Positions 1 to 7,922 of a DNA stretch of 21,826 nt are shown here, piece after piece. Both the position numbers and the translations under genes were made by a program. The notes below the pieces were generated by a model. That model ran no database searches, was not told the DNA's origin, and was given only the letters and a program-made list of their open reading frames with translations. Within the stretch, counting starts at the first letter, position 1. Every line of letters begins with the position of its first letter. This DNA is from Scytonema sp. UIC 10036 (GTDB taxonomy: Bacteria; Cyanobacteriota; Cyanobacteriia; Cyanobacteriales; Nostocaceae). The stretch is taken from assembly GCF_009725235.1 (NCBI RefSeq), contig NZ_WJFC01000221.1, forward strand, positions 1-21,826, in the 5' to 3' direction.

Positions 1-43
1 ATAAGTCACCAACTTCTATTTTGTCATGGATTAGCTGGCGCAG

Positions 44-3000
44 GTTTCAATTCCTCAATCTGAATTCATTAATATGAAACCGTCAGGAACCCATATCAGA
101 AACTCGTAAGGCTGGTTTCAATTCCGCAAGCGGAAGTCATTAATATGAAACCAGTAATACTCTGGCAGCATATCGCTAGCAAAGATGGTTTCAATTCGCA
201 AGCGGAAGTCATTAATATGAAACCCAAAGCTGACAAATCAGGTAAAGTAAAAACTTGTAGTTTCAATTCCGCAAGCGGAAGTCATTAATATGAAACCTCT
301 AAGCTAAAACCTTATTACAACAAGGTTGTTTCAATTCCGCAAGCGGAAGTCATTAATATGAAACGCATAATATTATTTGAAAATGCAATTTACCGTCACG
401 GTTTCAATTCCGCAGCGGAAGTCATTAATATGAAACCCAAAGAGAAATACGAGCAACTGGTCGTCGAAGTTAAGTTTCAATTCCGCAAGCGGAAGTCATT
501 AATATGAAAACTCCATCGAAACCGGGCGACTGCCGAAGAACGAAAGTTTCAATTCCGCAAGCGGAAGTCATTAAATGAAACCGATCGCTTTCTTCCCATT
601 TTTAAGCCCATGGCTTTTGTTTCAATTCCGCAAGCGGAAGTCATTAATATGAAACTGCCGTCGTCAATATCCACACGATCGCGGAGCGTTTCAATTCCGC
701 AAGCGGAAGTCATTAATATGAAACTCCCGATACCTTTGATTTTGTGGTCAGAGGTTATGTTTCAATTCCGCAAGCGGAAGTCATTAATATGAAACAACCA
801 AGCTTGACCCGAAGGCATTGGAAATTCCATGTTTCAATCCGCAAGCGGAAGTCATTAATATGAAACGCCAATCATCATTGCAAGTTAATGTAGTTCACGC
901 CAGTTTCAATTCCGCAAGCGGAAGTCATTAATATGAAACCGCGCTTGATTGTCAGTTAACTCAAATCAAAAAATGTTTCAATTCCGCAAGCGGAAGTCAT
1001 TAATATGAAACCATCGGATTTGATACTGGTATAAATTATTAAGCGTTTCAAATTCCGCAAGCGGAAGTCATTAATATGAAACGTAGAAGCGAAAATCTCT
1101 TGAATTTCCACAATTTCGTTTCAATTCCGCAAGCGGGAAGTCATTAATATGAAACAGTTGCAAGATCTCGCTGCTAAATACCCTATGAGTGTTTCAATTC
1201 GCAAGCGGAAGTCATTAATATGAAACAACGTACCAAATCCGTCACAAGTAAGCGTTCCATCGAAATGTTTCAATTCCGCAAGCGGAAGTCTTAATATGAA
1301 ACACCAACCTTGCATTCAGGTTTTTTCTTAAAAGGTTTCAATTCCGCAAGCGGAAGTCATTAATATGAAACGTGGAAGGACTTGCACGCTCATAGGGGGG
1401 GATTGCCGTTTTCAATTCCGCAAGCGGAAGTCATTAATATGAAACGTTCAACCCTATAGAGATATGGGAGAAATACGAACGTTTCAATTCCGCAAGCGGA
1501 AGTCATTAATATGAAACTCCGGAACTATCCGATCTGTTATTCACTCTAGAAGAAAGTTTCAATTCCGCAAGCGGAAGTCATTAATATGAAACTTTGAGGT
1601 TTTTGGCGGGGATTCTAGAAACAGCATTGCTGTTTCAATTCCGCAAGCGGAAGTCATTAATATGAAACTTTGCCAAAAATCTCGAAAAAGGAAGGACGTA
1701 AGATGTGCTGTTTCAATTCCGCAAGCGGAAGTCATTAATATGAAACTGGGATGAAGAGGACGAAGGCGAAGAATCTGAATGTTTCAATTCCGCAAGCGGA
1801 AGTCATTAATATGAAAACCGACCTCTTGTCTCAAGTGCTGGATATCGATGAAATCGTTTCAATCCGCAAGCGGAAGTCATTAATATGAAACATGTCGTGG
1901 CTATCTCCAATAGCGCCGCTAGCTTCTTGTTTCAATTCCGCAAGGCGAAGTCATTAATATGAAACTTGATGTGATTTCAAGAAAATATTTCCAGTGTTGT
2001 TTCAATTCCGCAAGCGGAAGTCATTAATATGAAACAATCCATGCTGGAACCAAGAACCCAATCAGTCTCTGTTTCAATTCCGCAAGCGAAGTCATTAATA
2101 TGAAACCGCCTGCGAAAAAATCAAAGCAGTTGGGACGTTGCAGTTTTCAATTCCGCAAGCGGAAGTCATTAATATGAAACTCAGTTGGGCTAACGCGTTT
2201 TTCAAAGTTAGTCGGCAAGTTTCAATTCCGCAAGCGGAAGTCATTAATATGAAACAGGCTTGTATTTCTACAGTTTTTAATTTATTGTCAAGCTTGTTTC
2301 AATTCCGCAAGCGAAGTCATTAATATGAAACAATTTGGTGCTTAAGACAATAGGCGTCGTGATCGTTTAATTCCGCAAGCGGAAGTCATTAATATGAAAC
2401 TTGGGACAACAAAATAATAAATATCATCCAAAGAAGTTTCAATTCCGCAAGCGGAAGTCATTAATATGAAACTTGCTTTTAATTCTTTTAGTTCAGCCCT
2501 AAACATTTTCGTTTCAATTCCGCAAGCGGAAGTCATTAATATGAAACAAAGAATTAGCAACGCGAATGGGCGTAGCTTTATCGTTTTCAATTCCGCAAGC
2601 GGAAGTCATTAATATGAAACTTGATCGGGCTTGTCAAGCAATAGCCATAGACTTTGGGTTTCAATTCCGCAAGCGGAAGTCATTAATATGAAACGACTTC
2701 TCCCATTACCTTTTCTTTTAGGCATTATCGTTTCAATTCCGCAAGCGGAAGTCATTAATATGAAACAAACTTGAAGCGTTAAATGAGGAGTAATCATGAA
2801 CAGTTTCAATTCCGCAAGCGGAAGTCATTAATATGAAACTTGTCTGCCAACTTGTCGCTAACCGTGCCTAGTTGAGTGTTTCAATTCCGCAAGCGGAAGT
2901 CATTAATATGAAACTATCTAAAAATAACGGACAAGTGCCGTATCCTGACGGTTTCAATTCCGCAAGCGGAAGTCATTAATATGAAACTTGGATCATCGTT

Positions 3001-3497
3001 TCTACTGTATCTATTTCAGGTTTCAATTCCGCAAGCGGAAGTCATTAATATGAAACTGATTTGATGATTTTTTCCCACCTTTTTTACTGCTACGTTTCAA
3101 TTCCGCAAGCGGAAGTCATTAATATGAAACGATCGACAGTTTCAACCTTTTGTCTTTGTGTTGCCAGTTTCAATTCCGCAAGCGGAAGTCATTAATATGA
3201 AACGACCTTTTATTTTTTGACGATAGCACTACATCTGCAAGGTTTCAATTCCGCAAGCGGAAGTCATTAATATGAAACAAAATCGGCTTGTCTAACTTTG
3301 GATTATGGACAGTTAGTTTCAATTCCGCAAGCGGAAGTCATTAATATGAAACCTGATTTGCCCATGCAATAGTATTTTCTGCTAAATCGTTTCAATTCCG
3401 CAAGCGGAAGTCATTAATATGAAACATTTAATATATTACGAGAACATCTAGCAAAAGCTTGTTTCAATTCCGCAAGCGGAAGTCATTAATATGAAAC
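44..3497 (-). CRISPR. CRISPR array 1, 48 repeats, transcribed leftward
   Basis: I count 48 copies of a 37-nt repeat (plus-strand form starts GTTTCAATTCCGCAAGCGG and ends AATATGAAAC) separated by 47 unique spacers of about 31-41 nt. Twenty-nine copies are exact. Nineteen vary, mostly by one base gained or lost in a homopolymer (for example at 188, 401, 831, 1118, 2143, 2365, 2583). The twelve repeats at the right end (2658-3497) are all exact, and the leftmost (44-80) is the most diverged, so the leader is on the right and transcription runs leftward. The conserved leader found at 3498-3688 agrees. In transcript orientation the repeat has a TTCCGC/GCGGAA hairpin and an ATTGAAAC 3' handle. The array may continue left of the window, because 1-43 could be a further spacer. 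Confidence 0.98.
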
Positions 3498-3688
3498 CCC
3501 GGCATTTGAAACCCTGCACCATCTTGATTTCTACAACCATTTTTGGCAGGGGAGGTAAAAAACCCCATTTCAGCGATCGCAGAAACTGTCAAATGATTGA
3601 CTTTACAAGACAAATTCCTGTCAGGATAAGGGTTACAGACTTTTGGCGGGAGGTAGGGGGTTTTTGCCCGTGCTTTGCCCCGCCAAAA
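3498..3688 (-). promoter_or_regulatory. Leader of CRISPR array 1
   Basis: Read on the minus strand, this AT-containing, non-coding stretch precedes the exact repeats of array 1. It holds a 48-nt block (3641-3688) that matches the leader of array 2 at 45 of 48 positions. That block begins TTTTGGCGGG and ends CCCGCCAAAA, so its ends are inverted repeats. A second block (3528-3550, core CTGCCAAAAATGG) matches array 2 at 20 of 23 positions. The blocks are 90 nt apart, and the second ends 30 nt before the first repeat. A consensus-like TTGACA lies between them (3589-3594, minus strand), but I see no convincing -10. The 67-codon ORF here is not a gene. Confidence 0.85.
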
Positions 3689-4215
3689 TTTTGAGCATAT
3701 TCCAATGTCGAGGTACAGAGGTGACCGGAGGCTGCTGAAAACAGATTGCGGTACTGTATAAGCTAAAGATAAATGCTCTCATGAAAATTGTCAACTTGAT
3801 TTTTTTTGTTCTTTTTCTGTTTTTTAACGTCTATATTTAATTTAAGTTTTTCTGTTTGATATCCCAATACAGACGCTTCTCCTAACTCAATATTAAACTT
3901 CTTGTATCAGAAAATTTTATCTGTGTGTATCTGCGTTCATCTGCGGTTATTATTCATTTTTTTACTTTTACAAGAAGTCTATTCTTTTTGCGATCGCTAG
4001 CGAAATTGATAAGTCAGTCGTCATAGCAGTTGTCCAATTCTAAAGGAAATTTGCAAAAGCAGGATACACCCTACAGATAATATCTATTTCTTTTAATTAA
4101 CGTGAGCGGGTGCAAAGAATCATTAATTGCTTTTAGTGGTGATACATGCGCTAAAGCGCTACTACAAACAAATCGCGTCTTTCTTTGCGCCTTTGCGCCT
4201 TTGCGTGAGATTTAA
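3689..4215. other. Intergenic region with dispersed-repeat fragments
   Basis: There is no credible gene in these roughly 530 bases. The stretch is T-rich around 3790-3960. It contains repeat-like pieces often seen between cyanobacterial genes: an ATCTGCGTTCATCTGCGG segment near 3930, a HIP1 octamer near 3991, a short palindrome GCGCTAAAGCGC at about 4148-4159, and a TTTGCGCCTTTGCGCC run just beyond the regulator's stop codon (about 4178-4207). The GCGCTAAAGCGC hairpin is downstream of the minus-strand regulator gene and might slow transcription, but it lacks a clear U-tract, so I do not call it a terminator. Confidence 0.5.
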
Positions 4216-5190
4216 TCAATTTTCATCTGCTGATAATTTTTCCCATATCTTCTGATATTCTTTTTTCATCTCATCAGCCAACTTTTGCGGGCTAAGAAGT
4301 TGAGCACTTTCGCCATATTTCAAAATACGCTGACGAAACCAAAACCAATAATCTATCGTGGCTTCGATCTCACGAAACTTTCCTTCCGGATCGCTGCAAA
4401 CAATGACTTCATCCTTACGTCGAGGTTTGTAATTCGCTAATTTTCCGCTCGTGCGATAACGTACTTTTAACTTGGGAAAGTCACATGATACCCAACGAGT
4501 ATCCGATGCAGCACCAACATTGACTATTCTATCAAGGCGAAAGATATGATTTTGGTCAATGTTGTGCCAATGGTCAAATTGCCAAGAACGCCAATCGGGG
4601 ATAAATGCAAACAGGTAGAGAACACCATCGTGCAATCGCAACTCCGAACGGTCTATATCCCAAATTCTCCCTTCTCCTGGTTTGCTTTGATAGCGAATTG
4701 TGTAGCGACATTGTTGCTGAAAGCGTTCTTGAAGTTGACGAACAATCTTATCTAAATTGCGATCGCTATAATCAACAGGAGGACTAAAATCCAGCTTAAC
4801 AAACGCTGGAATGTCTGATTCTGACAGATTCCCAATGCGTTGAATCTGACTAGCTTGAGCCGAAAAGCCCATATCAGAAAGGAAATAAACAGCTATGGCT
4901 AGGGCTGATCGCTGTTCGGTAGACAGGAGTAGGGGAAATTTTGACTCAACGAGTTCGTAAGGGCTGTGAGTTCCGCTTCTAATTTCGATACCGCAATCCC
5001 TCAGCTTGCGAATTGCGCGAGTCAGTTTTTGCTTAACATCAATATTATCTATAGATTGACCGTGCTGTTCGAGAAAGATTGATAGTAAATCTGTGAGTTC
5101 ATCGCGGCGTCGTGGTTTTTCGGCTAGAAGTCTGAGGATTTCTAGAGCAAAGGCAAGCTGGTTGTTACTTGCATCCACTTTGGGCGGCAT
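4216..5190 (-). CDS. WYL-domain transcriptional regulator, CRISPR-associated
   Basis: The 324-residue protein has an N-terminal helical part (about 10-80) with a helix-turn-helix-like segment. It is followed by a WYL-type domain: LYLFAF at 191-196 stands in the place of the signature W-Y-L strand, and FRLDRI at 217-222 is the usual downstream motif. A C-terminal extension (about 255-320) follows. WYL proteins are ligand-responsive transcription factors that often sit beside CRISPR-cas loci; in Synechocystis PCC 6803 the WYL protein Sll7009 represses its I-D system. Here the gene is divergent from cas3' across a 128-bp gap, which fits a regulator of the cas operon, of itself, or of both. It is transcribed toward the array 1 leader. 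Family assignment is firm; the target and the sign of regulation are inferred. Confidence 0.88.
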   Translation of the reverse strand: MPPKVDASNNQLAFALEILRLLAEKPRRRDELTDLLSIFLEQHGQSIDNIDVKQKLTRAIRKLRDCGIEIRSGTHSPYELVESKFPLLLSTEQRSALAIAVYFLSDMGFSAQASQIQRIGNLSESDIPAFVKLDFSPPVDYSDRNLDKIVRQLQERFQQQCRYTIRYQSKPGEGRIWDIDRSELRLHDGVLYLFAFIPDWRSWQFDHWHNIDQNHIFRLDRIVNVGAASDTRWVSCDFPKLKVRYRTSGKLANYKPRRKDEVIVCSDPEGKFREIEATIDYWFWFRQRILKYGESAQLLSPQKLADEMKKEYQKIWEKLSADEN

Positions 5191-5318
5191 TGTTTGAAAG
5201 TTTTTTGCGTGTTTGACTCTACTAGTGTTCCCAGAATTTTCCTACCGTAGTCAAAAAATGATAACAAAGTTTTAGAAACTAGTATTAGACTGGGTTCAAA
5301 GGAAATACAGGAAAGCAA
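5191..5318. promoter_or_regulatory. Divergent promoter region between the WYL gene and cas3'
   Basis: This 128-bp gap must hold the promoters for both directions. Two ACTAGT hexamers lie at 5221-5226 and 5278-5283, each extended similarly (TACTAGTGTT on the left; the right one read backwards is TACTAGTTTCT). They are 57 bp apart, so they could be a pair of operator sites for the WYL protein; this is inference. A TTGACT at 5213-5218 could be a -35 element for cas3', but its -10 is weak. Close to cas3' an AGGAAA lies a few bases before the ATG at 5319 and supports that start. Confidence 0.5.
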
Positions 5319-7454
5319 ATGAAGCTTTTTTTACAACCTCTCTACTCTCAGCTTAACCCAGGAGTTGAGAACTGTCCGGTTGGGTGTACTTCTAAATGCC
5401 TTGTCACTCAACAGGCTCCCAAGCTGCAACCACCACCAGGATGTGTTTGTCCCTTATCATCACATCAAGCGAAAACTTATAAAGAAATTATACACGGAGA
5501 TGCAGATATTATTTGCAATAAATCGGCAACTGGTGATGGTAAGTCCTTGGCTGCAAATTTACCGGGACTCCTCAATCCTGATTTCCGCATTATGGCTTTG
5601 TATCCCACTATCGAACTGGTGGAAGACCAAGCCGAACAACAAAAGCATTACAACAGCCTATTCAATTTAAATGCTTCTCAACGGGTTGACCGTCTCTTTG
5701 GTGCGGAATTAAATAGACGAGTTAAGCAAGCAGATAAGAGTGATAAGTTTCAAGAACTCCTGTTGGCGATTTATCAAAAGCCTGTTTTGCTAACCAACCC
5801 CGATATTTTTCATTACATGACTCACTTTCAGTACCGTAATCCGGCTTATGGTAATGCTCACTTACCATTGACATTGGCTGAATGGCCCGATCTATGGGTG
5901 TTTGACGAATTTCCTATTTTTGGCAGTCATCAAGAAACTGCTGCTTTAAATAGTTTGGCTTTCATTCGCCGCAGCCAAGAAAACCAACCCCGTCCCAGAC
6001 GGTTTTTGTTTACTTCAGCAACGCCAAAACCGGATTTTATCGAACAACTCCGCAAAGCTGGTTTTAAGGTAGCTTCGGTTGAAGGGGTTTATGCAAGCGA
6101 GGAAACACCTGGATTTCGACAAATTCTGCAACCAGTGGACTTGGAGTTTGTGGAATTACCGAAGGACAAAGACACCCAGACGTGGTTGGAAGAGATGATT
6201 CCGACTCTTCAAGAAATTCTGAATGCGGAATCAAAAGCGAGGGGCTTGATTATTATGAATTCGGTGGCGAAAGCCGGTCAGGTTACTCGTTTACTACAAG
6301 CTTTGTTACCAGGGGTGATTGTTCGAGAAATTAGCGGACGGGTTGACCGACAGCAAAGATTGCAGGTGCAAAATGACTTGAAAGATTCCAGTCAACCAGT
6401 TCTTGTTGTCGGTACTTCTGCAGTTGATGTTGGAGTTGATTTTAAAATTCACCTGTTGATTTTTGAAAGTAGCGACTCTGCAACTGTGATGCAGCGTTTG
6501 GGACGTTTGGGGAGACATCCTGGTTTTAATACGTACAGGGCTTTTATTTTGATTCCCGGTCATACTCCTTGGATTGTGGCACGACTGCAAGAAAAACTGA
6601 CTCCCGATGAAACAGTGACACGGGACACTTTAGCAGATGCGATCGCTTATGCATTTGACCCACCCAAAGAATTTCAAAAATATCGCCAGCGTTGGGGTAC
6701 ATTGCAAGCCCAGGGAATGTTGTCCCGAATGACTCAAGAGAATGCGAAAGTCAGCGAACAAGTCCGTCAACGCATGACTGAAGATTTGCAGCGCATTTAC
6801 TCGCAAGATTTTGAGTCCGCAAGCCGCCAGTGGTTTGCGATGCAAAATAATCCTGTTGGTAAAGCAACCCAAAAAGAACTTTTACGCTTTCGAGGAGGTT
6901 CAACGCTACAAGCCGCCGTTTGGGATGGCAATAATTTCTACACTTACGATCTACTGAGACTTTTACCGTATGCACGAGTTGAAATTATTAACCGCGAGAC
7001 ATTTTTAAATGCAGTTACTCAGTCGGGAAGGGGTGAAGAAGAATTTCCTGATGAATTTATCAATGTTTATCTTCGGATTCAGGAATGGTTGGATAAGCGA
7101 GTGGACAATATTAGCTTGCACTGCAACCGCAACAGCAGCGAGTTACCAGTTGGCGAACTCTATTTAATAGATAAGTTAAGTTTAGTTGGTGATTTGCAAG
7201 CTGATGTTGTTAACTGTTTGCACCACAAGAAATTACTCACTTTTTTAGTTCCAGTCAACAAAAGTAAACTCAGCAGCCATTGGGAAGTAAGCCGTACTCT
7301 TAACCTCAGCCCATTGTTTGGTTTGTATCGCTTGGTGGATGCGAGCGAACAAGCTTATGCGTGTGCATTTCATCAAGATGCTTTACTTTTAGAAGCTTTA
7401 AAGTGGCATTTGAAAAAATTTACCAGTACGCGATTTGAATCTTCCATCTTTTAG
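5319..7454 (+). CDS. cas3: CRISPR-associated helicase Cas3' (type I-D)
   Basis: This 711-residue superfamily 2 helicase should unwind target DNA after the I-D effector binds. Visible motifs, in order: Walker A SATGDGKS (69-76), Walker B DEFP (196-199), motif III SAT (233-235), motif V-like VGTSAVDVGVDF (364-375) and motif VI QRLGRLGRH (392-400). There is no HD nuclease domain, as expected for I-D, where HD is carried by Cas10d. The N-terminus has five closely placed cysteines (C19, C23, C27, C42, C44) that could bind metal. The start is supported by an AGGAAA just upstream. It is the first gene of the cas cluster. The stop codon (7452-7454) lies at the edge of a heptamer-repeat tract, so the last residues may be altered relative to relatives. 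Confidence 0.95.
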   Translation: MKLFLQPLYSQLNPGVENCPVGCTSKCLVTQQAPKLQPPPGCVCPLSSHQAKTYKEIIHGDADIICNKSATGDGKSLAANLPGLLNPDFRIMALYPTIELVEDQAEQQKHYNSLFNLNASQRVDRLFGAELNRRVKQADKSDKFQELLLAIYQKPVLLTNPDIFHYMTHFQYRNPAYGNAHLPLTLAEWPDLWVFDEFPIFGSHQETAALNSLAFIRRSQENQPRPRRFLFTSATPKPDFIEQLRKAGFKVASVEGVYASEETPGFRQILQPVDLEFVELPKDKDTQTWLEEMIPTLQEILNAESKARGLIIMNSVAKAGQVTRLLQALLPGVIVREISGRVDRQQRLQVQNDLKDSSQPVLVVGTSAVDVGVDFKIHLLIFESSDSATVMQRLGRLGRHPGFNTYRAFILIPGHTPWIVARLQEKLTPDETVTRDTLADAIAYAFDPPKEFQKYRQRWGTLQAQGMLSRMTQENAKVSEQVRQRMTEDLQRIYSQDFESASRQWFAMQNNPVGKATQKELLRFRGGSTLQAAVWDGNNFYTYDLLRLLPYARVEIINRETFLNAVTQSGRGEEEFPDEFINVYLRIQEWLDKRVDNISLHCNRNSSELPVGELYLIDKLSLVGDLQADVVNCLHHKKLLTFLVPVNKSKLSSHWEVSRTLNLSPLFGLYRLVDASEQAYACAFHQDALLLEALKWHLKKFTSTRFESSIF

Positions 7455-7560
7455 ATTTTGGATTTTAGATTTTGGATTTTAGATTTTGGATTTTAGATTT
7501 TGGATTTTAGATTTTGGATTTTAGGTTTTGGATTTTAGATTTTGGATTTTAGATTTTTTA
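7451..7560. repeat. ATTTTGG/ATTTTAG heptamer tandem repeat, left arm
   Basis: About 105 bp consist of alternating ATTTTGG and ATTTTAG heptamers (a 14-nt period with few changes), beginning at the stop codon of cas3'. Such short tandem heptamers are typical intergenic repeats of heterocystous cyanobacteria. The complementary version fills the far end of the same gap (7739-7916), so the two arms could pair in RNA or single-stranded DNA. Confidence 0.9.
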
Positions 7561-7632
7561 AAATTTCATGCCTATGTAAGTAAGTCTGTGAAAAAACTGT
7601 GTAACAAAAAGTAAAGTCTTTGTATTTGGCTC

Positions 7633-7688
7633 GTAGTAGCGCTATAGCTAACGCCATGCTACGCGAACAGCGAAGACAGCGCAACTAC
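7633..7688. repeat. Small palindromic dispersed repeat
   Basis: The stretch starts GTAGTAGCGC and ends GCGCAACTAC, which are imperfect inverted repeats, and has GCTATAGCTAACGCC inside. It resembles the small foldback repeats scattered in cyanobacterial genomes. A related piece (AGCGCTACTACA) occurs in opposite orientation at about 4155-4166. The remaining bases of the cas3'-cas10d gap (7561-7632 and 7689-7738) show nothing recognisable. Confidence 0.5.
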
Positions 7689-7738
7689 AAACAGTGATGA
7701 TTATTTACGCCGACTTACTGATTTCTAAAGAATTTTAA

Positions 7739-7916
7739 ATCTAAAATCAAGAACCTAAAATCCTCAATTTTTCTCCCTTTAGGTGAGGTCAATCCAAAAT
7801 CGTAAATTCAAAATCCACTCTAGGCATAACTTTATCAATCCAAAATCTAAAATCGTAAATCCAAAATCCAAAATCTAAAATCGTAAATCCAAAATCCAAA
7901 ATCCAAAATCCAAAAT
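7739..7916. repeat. AATCCAA/AATCTAA heptamer tandem repeat, right arm
   Basis: AATCCAA and AATCTAA heptamers, the complement of the tract at 7451-7560, are scattered from 7739 and dense from 7837 to 7916, ending just before the cas10d start. Some units carry an inserted CGTAAAT. Together with the left arm they make a long imperfect inverted repeat flanking about 180-280 bp between cas3' and cas10d. Confidence 0.85.
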
Positions 7917-7922
7917 TGTCTT

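Noticed and set aside
610..2809. Several 60-82 codon open frames in array 1
   Set aside because: Their translations repeat the CRISPR repeat (for example SIPQAEVINMK), so they are by-products of the array.
3491..3694. A 67-codon open frame after array 1
   Set aside because: It starts in a CRISPR repeat and covers the conserved leader, with no Shine-Dalgarno and no recognisable protein.
4546..4787. Plus-strand frames opposite the WYL gene
   Set aside because: They are antisense to a well-supported gene and have no recognisable motifs.
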